The position numbers were made by a program, and so were the translations under genes. From Mesorhizobium sp. GbtcB19 (GTDB lineage Bacteria; Pseudomonadota; Alphaproteobacteria; Rhizobiales; Rhizobiaceae), in NCBI RefSeq assembly GCF_019091085.1, contig NZ_JAGXJY010000005.1, positions 186,001 through 250,000 on the forward strand: a stretch of 64,000 nt of DNA, written 5' to 3'. The notes under the pieces were generated by a model. The model was not told the origin of the DNA and searched no databases. It saw only the letters and a list, made by a program, of their open reading frames with translations. How positions within the stretch are numbered: position 1 is the stretch's first letter; the number at the start of each line of letters is the position of its first letter. Shown one piece after another: positions 29,280 through 37,977 of the stretch.

Positions 29280-29370
29280 GCGGCATGGTACGATCCACGA
29301 CGAGGATGACAACAGGATTTCGGGCAACCCGTCTGCGAGGCAATCATACTGTCGTGATTGCGTGAAAAGC

Positions 29371-29397
29371 AAAAGGCCGGCACGGAGCCGACCTTTC
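29371..29397 (-). terminator. Probable rho-independent terminator of the GST-VOC operon
   Basis: Stem AAAGGTCGGC/GCCGGCCTTT (one wobble pair), loop of 5, followed on the minus strand by TTTTGCTTTT. About 100 bp past the GST stop. Confidence 0.6.
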
Positions 29398-29494
29398 CCT
29401 TGCCCCGCCATCGCGCCAGTACATCCGTGGTCGCGGCGAGGACTATGACCAGTAGACAGGCCTTGGGTAAACGAAACCTTAACCTGATGGGCCG

Positions 29495-30328
29495 CTACGC
29501 ACTGGTCTGCGATTTCACGTGCGCGATGTAGCCGCGCACGTCGCCCGCCGGTTCCGCGTAGGCCTTGCCGAGCTTCTTCTCCAGCGCCGCCATATACTCC
29601 TTCGCCCATTTGGGCAGCGCGTAGTCGACGACTGCCAGGAATTCGAGCGTTGCCGCCAGCCTTATATCGGCGATCGATGGATTCTTGCCGCCGATGAACG
29701 GTTTGCCGTCGCGGAAGAAGGAGTGGAACACCTCGAGCGGCTCGGCGATCGCGGCCATCGCCGCCTTCTGCGCTTCCGATTTCTTGTCGGGATGGGCGTC
29801 GCTGTGGCCAACCTCGCCGGCATATTGCGGGAAGCCGAGCGCCGGATAGGTTGCGCGCGCGACATAAGGATAAAGCGTGCCGACCAGATAGAACATGGCG
29901 CTGTCGATCATCGCCCGTTTGGCCGGCGCCTTCGGATAGAACTTCTCCAGCCCGTGCTTGTTGGCGAGATACTGCATGATGGCGCAGCTTTCCCACAGCA
30001 CGCCGCGCGGCAGGCCCTTATCCTCGATCATCGGCGTCAGATGCGCCGGATTGCGCGCCAGGAACTCCGGCGAGCGCGTATGGCCCCAGGCATCCGTTTC
30101 CGCCGGATCGAGCCCGGCAGCGCGTGCGAAGACCCGCACCGTCATGTTGTTGACGCTCGGCCTCAGCATGCTGAGTTTAATGCCTGGCTTCTTGGCCGGC
30201 TTTGCCTTGGCCTTGGACACGGCTTTTGCCGTCGCTTTAGGCGCGGCTTTTGCCGCTGCCTTGGCGGCCGGCTTTGCCGCGGCCTTGGCCGCGGGTTTCT
30301 TCACGCTCTTCGTTGCAGCCTTTGCCAT
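29495..30328 (-). CDS. Glutathione S-transferase-like protein with histone-H1-like Lys/Ala tail
   Basis: 277 aa. Residues 1-48 are almost only Lys, Ala and Pro in KPAAKAAAKPAAK-type repeats, like bacterial H1/HU C-tails. From ~50 on it is GST-like: a thioredoxin-fold N-domain (LSMLRPSVNNMTVRVFARAAG, NPAHLTPMIEDKG, LWESCAIMQYL) and an alpha-helical C-domain (FIGGKNPSIADIRLAATLEF). The ES/CAIMQYL motif and SIADI N-cap are standard GST. A basic tail on a GST is unusual and suggests nucleic-acid or polyanion binding. Operon with the VOC gene 23 bp upstream. Confidence 0.83.
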   Translation of the reverse strand: MAKAATKSVKKPAAKAAAKPAAKAAAKAAPKATAKAVSKAKAKPAKKPGIKLSMLRPSVNNMTVRVFARAAGLDPAETDAWGHTRSPEFLARNPAHLTPMIEDKGLPRGVLWESCAIMQYLANKHGLEKFYPKAPAKRAMIDSAMFYLVGTLYPYVARATYPALGFPQYAGEVGHSDAHPDKKSEAQKAAMAAIAEPLEVFHSFFRDGKPFIGGKNPSIADIRLAATLEFLAVVDYALPKWAKEYMAALEKKLGKAYAEPAGDVRGYIAHVKSQTSA

Positions 30329-30351
30329 CTGTTCCTCCCCTTATGGCTCGC

Positions 30352-30933
30352 TCAATATGGATTCTTCGCCGCCCGCTCACCCGACAGGGTTTCGCGCGAC
30401 CGCTCGACCAGCGCCTGGATGGCGTCGGCAAGATGGAGTTCGGCGATATTGTAATCGCCGCGCCCCACGCGGATCTTGTGCGCCTCCATCAGCACGTCGG
30501 CATGGGTGAAGCCGGCCGGCGGCTCGAAGCGGTAGGAAGCAAGCTCGATCAGCAGTCCCAGCGGATCCTCGAAATAGATCGAATCCATGAAGCCGCGATC
30601 CTTGACGCCGCTGTGCTTGATGCCGCGCTCGTCAAGCCGAGCGACTGCTTGCAGGAAGGTGACCCGCGACACCGAGAACGCGATGTGGTGGACGCAGCCT
30701 ATATCGGTCGGCGTGCGCCGCTTGACCGGGCTGCGGCTCTCGTCGGTGAAGACGGTGATCAGCCGGCCGTCGCCCGGATCGAAATAGAGATGGCTCTCGC
30801 TCGCCTTGTCGAGATTGGGCTGCTCGAAGATGAAGGGCATGCCGAGCACCCCTTCCCAGAAGTCGATCGAGGTCTGGCGCCCGGCGCCGACAAGCGTGAT
30901 GTGATGAACGCCTTGCGACTGCAGCTTCCGCAT
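30352..30933 (-). CDS. VOC (glyoxalase/ring-cleaving dioxygenase) family protein
   Basis: 193 aa with paired VOC modules: HHITLVGAGRQTSIDFWEGVLGMP in the first half and VHHIAFSVSRVTFLQAVARL plus DSIYFEDPLGLLIELASY in the second. His in HHIT, His in HHIA and Glu in LIELA are candidate metal ligands. The family includes extradiol dioxygenases and isomerases; the substrate is unknown. First gene of a two-gene operon with the GST-like gene, hinting at detoxification of an electrophilic or aromatic compound. Confidence 0.82.
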   Translation of the reverse strand: MRKLQSQGVHHITLVGAGRQTSIDFWEGVLGMPFIFEQPNLDKASESHLYFDPGDGRLITVFTDESRSPVKRRTPTDIGCVHHIAFSVSRVTFLQAVARLDERGIKHSGVKDRGFMDSIYFEDPLGLLIELASYRFEPPAGFTHADVLMEAHKIRVGRGDYNIAELHLADAIQALVERSRETLSGERAAKNPY

Positions 30934-31168
30934 TGGCTCCTCCCCGCCTGCATTTGCGCCTTGCCGGCTGGCGAGTTTTCAGATGCCCACCGCGCCCTGA
31001 CCGGCGCTTGGCACGCGATCGCCTCCCGCGCTCCCGCATCCTGTTGGATTGCCGGCGCATTGCTGAACGGATGCTAATTCAATCCGAGACGTTGCGCCAG
31101 AAGCGGCGACACCTCGGCAAAGGGCCAACGCCGAAAAGTCGTGCCACGACCGCGCGGGCGTCGATCCC

Positions 31169-31594
31169 TCAGGTCGGGATCCAGGCCACGGTCCTGCCGG
31201 CATCGGACGGAACGCCCCCGATTCCGGCGGAAAGATCCGGCGAAATAACACCCAGCGGCACTTCCAGAATGTGCGCGATCGCCTTGAGGGTCTTGGTGGA
31301 GGCCGTCTTTCCGGATCGCTCTATCTGCGACAGCATGCTGGGCGTTATCCCGGCTTGGACGGCAAGCTGCCTTCCGCTCAGGCCGCGCAGGATCCTGACG
31401 GCGCGAACGGGGTTCTCGCCGGCTGCGATCCTGTCAAGGACACGCTTGGGCAACGGGCTGTTGGGCGCAGGCTCGTCAAGGTCGCTCACACCGGCCATCG
31501 CCGTCCGCTTGAGCACGCGGAACTGGGATTCCGGCAGCACGACCATGCGCTCCTTGGAGCCTGGGTGCTTGATGAATTGAACGTTGAGCTTCAT
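31169..31594 (-). CDS. XRE-family regulator with N-terminal antitoxin-like segment
   Basis: 141 aa from ATG 31594 (GAGAG upstream). An N-terminal strand-rich segment (MKLNVQFIKHPG, ERMVVLPESQFRVLK) resembles the PHD-like front of rhizobial Xre proteins. A Cro/C1 helix-turn-helix follows (LSGRQLAVQAGITPSMLSQIE, ~70-95). No toxin gene is adjacent, so an antitoxin role is not supported. Paired TGAC-N4-GTCA sites lie 41-75 bp upstream, between it and the divergent two-component operon. Confidence 0.78.
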   Translation of the reverse strand: MKLNVQFIKHPGSKERMVVLPESQFRVLKRTAMAGVSDLDEPAPNSPLPKRVLDRIAAGENPVRAVRILRGLSGRQLAVQAGITPSMLSQIERSGKTASTKTLKAIAHILEVPLGVISPDLSAGIGGVPSDAGRTVAWIPT

Positions 31595-31634
31595 GTCGGC
31601 TCTCGATCTAGGTTTTTTGGCTGGGCAGGGACAT

Positions 31635-31669
31635 CTGCCGAAAGTCAGGGTCGAGATGACGAAAGTCAT
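31635..31669. promoter_or_regulatory. Paired palindromic operator candidate (NarL-type regulator)
   Basis: CTGCCGAAAGTCAG (31635-31648) and ATGACGAAAGTCAT (31656-31669), start points 21 bp apart, two helical turns. The second is a 5-bp-arm inverted repeat around GAAA. It lies between the XRE gene and the divergent kinase-regulator operon. The same pair recurs at 35371-35406. Confidence 0.65.
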
Positions 31670-31742
31670 ATTCGTTTGCGGCCGGTCCGGGCTTACGCCA
31701 AAGTGGACATGCCGCGTCCCGCGGCTGTTTTTGTGAGAACGA

Positions 31743-32813
31743 ATGATCGATATCGGCACGGAATTACTGCCGGCCGCGCGAGCGGAAGTCATCGGACTTG
31801 CTGTTTTGCGGGCCGACAGAACAGTCCAGCAAAAAGTCGGGCATTTGGTCGAGTGGCTCCCTGCCGTTGGAGCGGACTGCTGCCTGTGCACGCTCCTGGT
31901 CGGGATGGAAGCCGAAATGGCGGCTTTGTCCGAGGGCCGCCGCGACCTGATCGCCTTGTCGGGCGTGCGCGCCGAACTGCCCGGGCTCGATCGCCCGGTC
32001 ACCGCGGTCATCTTGTGGAATGGCGATCGATCGCACTACGTCGTGATCGCGATGCCCGACTTCACGGCGCGCCAGGCCGAGATCATGTTCGAAAGCGAGC
32101 GGCGCGCCCGACGCCTGATGGAACAGCAGCTCGAAGCCGCCAACTCCGAGGTGCGCTTCGCCTCGCTCGCCCGCACGCGCCTTCGCTTGGCGCGCGACCT
32201 GCACGACACGCTCGTGCATTCGATCATCGCGCTGCTGACGCAGATCCGGCTGACGCGGCATTTCCTGGCGACCGACCCCGCCCGTGTCGCGGACGGGCTC
32301 GCGGTTGCCGAGGATGCCGCGATCAGCGGCCTGGCGCGGGCGCGCGATGCCATCGCCCGGCTCAGGATGCCCGACGAGCTTGAACCGGATTCGGATGTAG
32401 AGAAAATGCTGTCGGACTTCGCGCGGCAGACCGGCACCGAGGTCGCCATGCGGATCGATGATGGAGCCCGCGCCGGGTTGCAGGATCACGCGGCGACGAT
32501 CCGGCGCATCCTTGGCGAAGCGTTGCGCAACGTCGAGGCGCATGCGAAAGCGCGGCTGGTCCGGTTTGACGCCACCGTCGAGGGAAACGGCCGAAGCCTC
32601 GTCGTCGACATCCGCGACGACGGACGCGGCTTTGACGGCACCATCCCCAAACAGGGACATTTCGGGCTGATCGGAATGGCTGAATTCGCCGAGCTGGCAG
32701 GGGGGCGATGCATGGTGGAGAGCGCGCCGGGAGCAGGGACGCTGGTTCGGACATCGCTTCCGCTGACGACGGTACCGGCGACGGACGCCGGGTCCGGCGC
32801 CGCGGGAGCTTAG
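31743..32813 (+). CDS. Sensor histidine kinase, NarL/NarX class (HisKA_3)
   Basis: 356 aa, no transmembrane helix. A GAF-like N-terminal region (~1-125) is followed by a HisKA_3 dimer helix with the phospho-acceptor in LARDLHDTLVHS (~His 161). The short NarX-type ATPase follows (LGEALRNVEAHAKA N-box, VDIRDDGRGFDG G1, FGLIGMAEFAE G2). Phosphorylates the regulator encoded 3 bp downstream. Signal unknown. Confidence 0.87.
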   Translation: MIDIGTELLPAARAEVIGLAVLRADRTVQQKVGHLVEWLPAVGADCCLCTLLVGMEAEMAALSEGRRDLIALSGVRAELPGLDRPVTAVILWNGDRSHYVVIAMPDFTARQAEIMFESERRARRLMEQQLEAANSEVRFASLARTRLRLARDLHDTLVHSIIALLTQIRLTRHFLATDPARVADGLAVAEDAAISGLARARDAIARLRMPDELEPDSDVEKMLSDFARQTGTEVAMRIDDGARAGLQDHAATIRRILGEALRNVEAHAKARLVRFDATVEGNGRSLVVDIRDDGRGFDGTIPKQGHFGLIGMAEFAELAGGRCMVESAPGAGTLVRTSLPLTTVPATDAGSGAAGA

Positions 32814-32816
32814 AAG

Positions 32817-33479
32817 ATGACCGATCCGCGCCTGCCTGAAAGGATACGCGTGCTGATCGCCGAGGATCAGACTTTGATCCGGGAGGGGCTTGCCACGCTT
32901 CTTGCCCAGCAGAACGACGATTTCGAAATCGTCGGCGCAGCCGCCGACGGCGAGCAGGCGATCGAATTCGCGCGCCGGTATCGTCCGGACGTCGTTCTGA
33001 TGGATCTGCAAATGCCGCGCGCCGATGGCATCACGGCAACCCAGCGGATCCTGCGCGAGTTTCCTGGAACCAGCATCGTGGTCCTGACCACATTCGAGAC
33101 CAACGACCTGATTTTCGACGCTGTCAGCGCCGGGGCCAAGGCATATCTGTTGAAGGACTCCAGGATTGACGAGATCGCGGCGACGATCCGAACGGTGGTG
33201 AACGGCCAATCGGCGCTTTCACCCGGTGTTGCCGCGCGAATTCTGGAGGAATTCAAGCGATTGCGCCCGCGGCACGCCCCCGCAAGCGTCTCGGTCCGTG
33301 ACGACCTCACCGCCCGCGAGAATGAAATCCTGAAACTGATCGTCGAAGGCAAGAGCAATGGCGAGATCGGCGCGCAGCTGCATTTGGCCGAAGGCACGAT
33401 AAAGAATTACGTCAGTACGATCCTGGAGAAATGCGGTGCCAAGAACCGGACCGAGCTGGCCATAAAAACGATAAGCTGA
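32817..33479 (+). CDS. NarL/FixJ-type response regulator
   Basis: 220 aa. Receiver 10-130 (IAEDQTL, phospho-acceptor in VVLMDLQMPRADG at ~Asp 63, LKDS switch) and LuxR-type helix-turn-helix 150-215 (LTARENEILKLIVEGKSN, LAEGTIKNYVSTILEK). Cotranscribed with the kinase. The probable DNA targets are the paired TGAC-N4-GTCA sites next to this operon and at 35.4 kb. Confidence 0.9.
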   Translation: MTDPRLPERIRVLIAEDQTLIREGLATLLAQQNDDFEIVGAAADGEQAIEFARRYRPDVVLMDLQMPRADGITATQRILREFPGTSIVVLTTFETNDLIFDAVSAGAKAYLLKDSRIDEIAATIRTVVNGQSALSPGVAARILEEFKRLRPRHAPASVSVRDDLTARENEILKLIVEGKSNGEIGAQLHLAEGTIKNYVSTILEKCGAKNRTELAIKTIS

Positions 33480-33540
33480 GCGATCCTCCGGCTGCGCTTG
33501 CTCCGCACGGGTCTTGCACGGCGATCGACACCCCAAAAAG

Positions 33541-33579
33541 GCCCGCGGCTCCGGGGTTTGGGGAGGGGAAGCCGCGGGC
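33541..33579 (+). terminator. Hairpin terminator after the two-component operon
   Basis: 10-bp perfect stem GCCCGCGGCT/AGCCGCGGGC with a 19-base G-rich loop, 61 bp past the regulator stop. The U-tract is weak (AGTCTTGT), so efficiency is uncertain. Confidence 0.5.
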
Positions 33580-33660
33580 AGTCTTGTCGCCCGAGTTCCT
33601 GCTCTTGGCGGCAGGTCGAGGGAAAGGTGGCGGTCAGCACCTCGCCGCGGCGGCCGTCGG

Positions 33661-33861
33661 CTACGTCTTTGTCCGATCGCGGGCTTCGATTTCACGAAAC
33701 GCCAGAATGGTCAGAACCATTTCGGCGCTGGCGATCGACGGCCGGGGCGCGAGCAGGCGTATGAGCGCGTCGAGCTGCTCGGTATCCATTTCGGCCAGCT
33801 GACCTTTGACGGCCCGCATGCTGTCGTCGAGCCGCGTAAGCAATTCCGCAACGATCTTCAT
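33661..33861 (-). CDS. Small hypothetical protein
   Basis: 66 aa from ATG 33861 (ATG 33879 is possible; both have weak ribosome sites). All-helical and soluble (LLTRLDDSMRAVKGQLAEMD, QLDALIRLLAPRP). No family recognised. Opposite strand to the two-component operon and 168 bp from mscL. The intervening sequence shows no promoter I can name. Confidence 0.55.
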   Translation of the reverse strand: MKIVAELLTRLDDSMRAVKGQLAEMDTEQLDALIRLLAPRPSIASAEMVLTILAFREIEARDRTKT

Positions 33862-34029
33862 TGTCCGAAGCCTTGCCACGCGGCTCGCTGGCGATCTTGT
33901 TGAAGGCGGAACACTGTGCCGGAGGACTTCCGCTGATCGGCCGCGAAGGCTTGCGGATCGGGAAATGACGCAGGTGGTGCGGGATCCAGAGGCGACCAGG
34001 CCTGGCCCGGCCGCCTCGGGCGACCCGGG

Positions 34030-34452
34030 TTACTTTCTGGCCAGCAAGTCGCGGATTTCGGTCAGAAGCTGTACATCGGCCGGCGGCGGGGCCGCGGCAG
34101 GCGCTGGCTTCTCGCTCTCAAGCCGCTTGCGCAGATTGTTCACCGCCTTGACCATCAGGAAGATGATGAAGGCAAGGATCAGGAAGTTCAGCACGACGGT
34201 AATGAAGCTGCCATAGGCAAAGACCGCGCCTTCTTTCTTGGCATCGGCCAACGCGGACGAGTGGACGTTCGAGGATAGTGCGACGAAGTAATTGTTGAAG
34301 TCCAGTCCGCCGAAAATCGCGCCGACGATCGGCATGATGATGTCGCCGACCAGCGAATCGACGATCTTGCCGAAAGCCGCGCCGATGATGACGCCGACGG
34401 CCAAGTCCATCACATTGCCCTTGGAAATGAATTCCTGGAATTCCTTCAGCAT
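34030..34452 (-). CDS. mscL: Large-conductance mechanosensitive channel MscL
   Basis: 140 aa from ATG 34452, preferred to ATG 34458 because AGGGG lies 6 bases upstream and the family begins MLKEF. TM1 ([29 protein letters not shown]) carries the gate, TM2 is around 75-100, and the cytoplasmic bundle ends TEIRDLL. A periplasmic loop contains a Ser/Asn-rich insert. An emergency valve against hypo-osmotic shock. Confidence 0.95.
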   Translation of the reverse strand: MLKEFQEFISKGNVMDLAVGVIIGAAFGKIVDSLVGDIIMPIVGAIFGGLDFNNYFVALSSNVHSSALADAKKEGAVFAYGSFITVVLNFLILAFIIFLMVKAVNNLRKRLESEKPAPAAAPPPADVQLLTEIRDLLARK

Positions 34453-34491
34453 CCCCATCCCCTACTTTACCTTTCCGCCTTGTCCCCGCCG

Positions 34492-34833
34492 TCAGGCGAA
34501 TGCGCTCTCGCGCCTGAAATGCTTGACCAGCAGATAGTAGAAGACCGCGCGATGCTTGTTGCGATTGGCGCTGCCGTACTGGTCGATGACCTTGGCGAGC
34601 CCCGCATCAAGTCCAGCATCGGCCGCCAGCCCCAGTCTTTTGATGAGGAAGTTCTGCTTGACCCGCTCCAGTTCCTCCTTGTCCGAGGCCGAAACGGTGG
34701 ATGCGTCCTTGTCGTAGATCGCCGGGCCGCAGCCCTTGGTGACTTTCGTCAAGAGGTCCATATCCGCCGTAAGGCCGCACTTCACCTTCAGGTCCGCCGC
34801 ATATTTGTTGATCAGTTCGTCCTGCTTGCTCAC
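34492..34833 (-). CDS. DUF2853 family protein
   Basis: 113 aa, soluble, all helical. Family-typical motifs DELINKYAADLKVKCG, VTKGCGPAIYDKDASTVS and NKHRAVFYYLLVKHF. Function unknown. Sits between mscL and the YidB-like gene on the same strand. Confidence 0.82.
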   Translation of the reverse strand: MSKQDELINKYAADLKVKCGLTADMDLLTKVTKGCGPAIYDKDASTVSASDKEELERVKQNFLIKRLGLAADAGLDAGLAKVIDQYGSANRNKHRAVFYYLLVKHFRRESAFA

Positions 34834-34935
34834 ACGTTTGCCCTCTCGTTCCCGGCCGGACAGCAGAGCTGCTGCCGAGCCGCGCGGCCTGATTGCCGCA
34901 AAGCTGCGCCTCGATTGTCCCGCCGCCCGTAAGTG

Positions 34936-35286
34936 TCAGCTGGCGCGCGTCGCAAGCACCCCGTCGGGGCTGGCCTGGTCGACGGCGGCCGGAAGATGCT
35001 GCGCCAGGGCGCCGGCCACCTGATCCAGCGGAATCCCGAACTGGCTTGCCAGTTGCTGAAGACGCTGGTCGCCAAGAGCCGCTTTGATCTCGTCCGGCGC
35101 GATCGGAAGATTTGCGGAATTGGTGCTCAGCCACGATTCGACGCGGTCGCCGAGGCCTGATTTCTGCAGCATGGCGAGCACGCCCTGGTAACCGCCGACG
35201 CTGGTCAGCGCATCGGCCAGGAGTGACGAACCTCCGCCCTGCTGTCCCCCCTGCAAGGCGCTTTGCAGACTGTCCAACAATCCCAT
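34936..35286 (-). CDS. YidB-like (DUF937) protein
   Basis: 116 aa from ATG 35286 (GGGAGG 8 bases upstream). Gln/Gly-rich N-terminus (LQGGQQGGGSSLL). The YidB core follows (LQKSGLGDRVESWLSTNSANLPIAPDEI), with GIPLDQVAGALAQHLPAAVDQ. Function unknown. The paired TGAC-N4-GTCA motif lies ~85-120 bp upstream, suggesting control by the NarL-type system at 31.7-33.5 kb. Confidence 0.83.
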   Translation of the reverse strand: MGLLDSLQSALQGGQQGGGSSLLADALTSVGGYQGVLAMLQKSGLGDRVESWLSTNSANLPIAPDEIKAALGDQRLQQLASQFGIPLDQVAGALAQHLPAAVDQASPDGVLATRAS

Positions 35287-35370
35287 CCGAAAACCTCCCG
35301 TCCGAAAATCGCGCCCGCTGTTGCGCAAGGTTGAGGCGTGCTGATAGGCCCTTTCATGGGATCGCGACAC

Positions 35371-35406
35371 CTGACGAAGGTCAGGACCGAAGATGACGAA
35401 GGTCAT
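35371..35406. promoter_or_regulatory. Second copy of the paired palindromic operator
   Basis: CTGACGAAGGTCAG (35371-35384) and ATGACGAAGGTCAT (35393-35406), start points 22 bp apart; both are perfect 5-bp-arm palindromes. Flanking CGGCCGG(A/T)CCG is also shared with 31635-31690. Confidence 0.65.
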
Positions 35407-35690
35407 GTTTGGTGACGGCCGGACCGCACCTAATTGACCAGCCATAGTTCCCGGCGAGACGGCTTCGCCGTTCTTGCCGCGCTTGAGGCCGAGCGGACAC
35501 GATCCGACCCAGGTCGCAGGACGCTGGCGTGAGACCGGTCATTGCGATAGGTGACGATGGCGGCGCAAATGTCACGCTCGACCCGTGGCGGCCTCCGCGA
35601 TGGCAATAAGTCGATTGCCTGTCGCACGAATTAGGATTTGATATAGCGGGCGGGTGAGTGTCAGTGAGCGTGGAAAACCGGGGAATGAAG

Positions 35691-36044
35691 ATGAAAGGCG
35701 CCGAGCAAGCTGGAAAAGCCGCGGATGGAGTTGCCTCCACCAACGGATCGGAAGCGACAATCCATCCCGAGGCGACGATCGATCAGGTTCGCAATCTCCT
35801 GTTCGGAGGCGCGCAGCGATCGCTCGAGAGCAACCTTGCCGGTCTGCGCGACGAGATGCAGGCCACCATCAAGCAGCTCCAGGCGGACTTCGCCAAGGAG
35901 ATCGCGGCCCTGCAGGCCCATATCCAGGAGCTCGAGCAGGAAACCGAACAGAAGCGGCTCGCCTCGCATAGGGACATCGGCGCCGCGATCTCGGACCTTG
36001 GAGCAACCATCAGCGGGCTGGGACTAGGCCGCGCGGGAAGGTAG
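35691..36044 (+). CDS. Coiled-coil protein of the GTPase-OmpA operon
   Basis: 117 aa from ATG 35691 (GGGGA 6 bases upstream); ATG 35685 or GTG 35658 would add 2 or 11 residues. After a polar N-terminus, residues ~45-95 form a strong coiled coil (LAGLRDEMQATIKQLQADFAKEI..LQAHIQELEQETEQ). A Gly-rich end follows (AISDLGATISGLGLG). Its stop is 1 bp from the next ATG. It resembles SlyX-like or adaptor coiled coils but no family is certain. Probably an adaptor for the membrane protein or GTPase encoded next. Confidence 0.72.
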   Translation: MKGAEQAGKAADGVASTNGSEATIHPEATIDQVRNLLFGGAQRSLESNLAGLRDEMQATIKQLQADFAKEIAALQAHIQELEQETEQKRLASHRDIGAAISDLGATISGLGLGRAGR

Positions 36045-36045
36045 C

Positions 36046-37977
36046 ATGACGTCCGCCGCCGGCCAGAACCGTGAGATCGAGCAGCTTAGAAAATTGCTCT
36101 TTCAAACGGAGGCGGCGCGTCTCGAAGCGCTGGGAGCCGACGTCGCTCTCCTTCAGCAATATATTGGCAGCCCCAACCGGCTGGAGGCGGCAACGGCCGA
36201 CATCCTGGTCGCCGCCCTGGAACGCGCCGAAGTCAATCGGCCGCGCGAATTGGCCAACGTCATCGCGCCATCGGTGGTTTCCGCGATCCGCAGTGAGATC
36301 AGAAACTCGCGCGACCTCATGGTCGATGCGCTCTATCCGATCACCGGTCGGCTGGTCAGCGCCGCCGTGGCCAACGCCTTCAAGGAACTCGTCGCGCGGC
36401 TGGAGCAGCGCCTCAACGCCCTGACATCGACGGAGCTGTGGATCGGCCGCATCAAGTCGCTGGCGACAGGTCGCCCGATCAGCGAGTTCGTTCTGGCGAA
36501 TGCCAGCCCGCCGCGCGTCAACCGGCTGCTGATGATCGAGCGCGGCAACGGACGCCTCGTCGCCGACTGGAAACGCCAAGAGACCACTGACGAACGGGCC
36601 GACCTGCTGAGCGCGATGGTCGCGGCGATCCTGGAGTTTTCCGTTCAGGCCCTCGCCGGCGAAGGCAACCTGCAGCAGCTCGATTTCGGCGGACGCGAGA
36701 TCGTGCTTCGTGCCTCGCCCAGGTTCATCCTGGCCGCGGAATGCATCGGCCCCCTCCGCCCGGTCGACGACGCCAGGATCAACTCGCTTTTCTTCGACAC
36801 GATCGAGAGCATGGATGGCGGCCTCGACTGCGACGCCGCAATGCTGGCGTCGCTGGCCTCCGCCATCGAGGCGGGTCCCGCCGCGGACCCGAAGCCGCGC
36901 AAGGGCGCAAAAATCGTCCTGCTCGTGCTCGCCGCGCTGCTTGCCGCTGGCCTGGCATGGCTGGGAAACATCTACCTGACGCGCATGATGCTGGAGCGAC
37001 GCACGAACGATGTGCTTCAGGACCTGGTCGGCAAACAGCCGCTGCTGGAAACATTTCCGCTGCGGCTGGACTTCGACCATCGCAACCGCAGCGTCTCGGT
37101 CTCCGGGATAGAGCCAAGCGAGGTGCAGACGGCTCCGCTGATCGACGCCCTGGCCAAGGCCGCAGCGCCATATCGGGTCGTCGGCCGGATCGGCATCGTC
37201 CCCGGCACGGAACAGTCGACGGCGCTGCGCGCCGATATCGATGCCTTGCGCCAGTCGCTGACTGGCCTCCAGGCAGGCGTCGACGGGAACCGCCAGGCGA
37301 TCGCCGAACTACGGCAGTCGCTTGCCGGCTTGCAGAAATCCGCCGGTGAAACAGACGCCGCGGTCACCGGGCAGCAGCAGTCCCTCGCCGATCTGCGGAA
37401 GTCCGCCGGGGAGACAGGCGCAGCGGTCGCCGAGCAGCGACAGTCTCTCGCCGGCCTGGAGGCGCGCGTAGAAGCGTCGCGCGGGCCGAGCGCGGAAGAG
37501 CTGCAGTCCCTTGCCGCTCTGCGGGCGCGCATCGACGAAACACAAGCCGTGCTCGCCGCGGAAGCCACGTCGAGAAACCAGCAATACGACGCCGTACGGT
37601 CGATAGCCGACGGCCCTGCCGAGCGGCTCGGTCGCTTCATGGCCTCGACGGCGATCTTCTTCGGCACGGCCGACGCGTTTGCCGACGACAAGGAGGCCGA
37701 ACAGCAGCTTCGCGATCTGGCCGGCCTTCTTGCGGGCAACGATCTGAGGGTGCGTATCGTCGGCCACGCCGACGATACCGGAACCGAATCCACCAACAAG
37801 GTGGTTGCCCGCAAGCGGGCCGACCAGGTGCTGCGCCAATTGGTTTCGCTCGGTATCGAGCCCGCGCGATTGTTCGTGGTCTCGCGCTCGTCATCGGTGC
37901 CGATTTCCGACGTTCCGAGCGAGGGGAACCGCCGGGTCACCTTCGAAACCGTATTCAGCGCCGAGCGCCCTCAGTGA
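36046..37977 (+). CDS. Membrane protein: cytoplasmic domain, coiled coil and OmpA peptidoglycan-binding domain
   Basis: 643 aa. The N-terminal ~285 residues have no signal peptide and look cytoplasmic and helical. One transmembrane helix follows at ~288-309 (IVLLVLAALLAAGLAWLG). Outside there is a BON-like strand segment (RNRSVSVSGIEPSEVQ, ~345-385), three QSLAxLxxSAGET-type heptad repeats (~400-510) and a C-terminal OmpA domain (~525-640; RVRIVGHADDTGTES, KRADQVLRQLVSLGI). The topology would tie peptidoglycan to a cytoplasmic domain. Start ATG 36046 is 1 bp past the upstream stop; TGATG couples it to the GTPase gene. The N-terminal domain is not recognised. Confidence 0.82.
   Translation: MTSAAGQNREIEQLRKLLFQTEAARLEALGADVALLQQYIGSPNRLEAATADILVAALERAEVNRPRELANVIAPSVVSAIRSEIRNSRDLMVDALYPITGRLVSAAVANAFKELVARLEQRLNALTSTELWIGRIKSLATGRPISEFVLANASPPRVNRLLMIERGNGRLVADWKRQETTDERADLLSAMVAAILEFSVQALAGEGNLQQLDFGGREIVLRASPRFILAAECIGPLRPVDDARINSLFFDTIESMDGGLDCDAAMLASLASAIEAGPAADPKPRKGAKIVLLVLAALLAAGLAWLGNIYLTRMMLERRTNDVLQDLVGKQPLLETFPLRLDFDHRNRSVSVSGIEPSEVQTAPLIDALAKAAAPYRVVGRIGIVPGTEQSTALRADIDALRQSLTGLQAGVDGNRQAIAELRQSLAGLQKSAGETDAAVTGQQQSLADLRKSAGETGAAVAEQRQSLAGLEARVEASRGPSAEELQSLAALRARIDETQAVLAAEATSRNQQYDAVRSIADGPAERLGRFMASTAIFFGTADAFADDKEAEQQLRDLAGLLAGNDLRVRIVGHADDTGTESTNKVVARKRADQVLRQLVSLGIEPARLFVVSRSSSVPISDVPSEGNRRVTFETVFSAERPQ

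Noticed and set aside
31169..31594. Toxin-antitoxin module
   Set aside because: The XRE protein has an antitoxin-like front but no small toxin gene lies next to it on either side.
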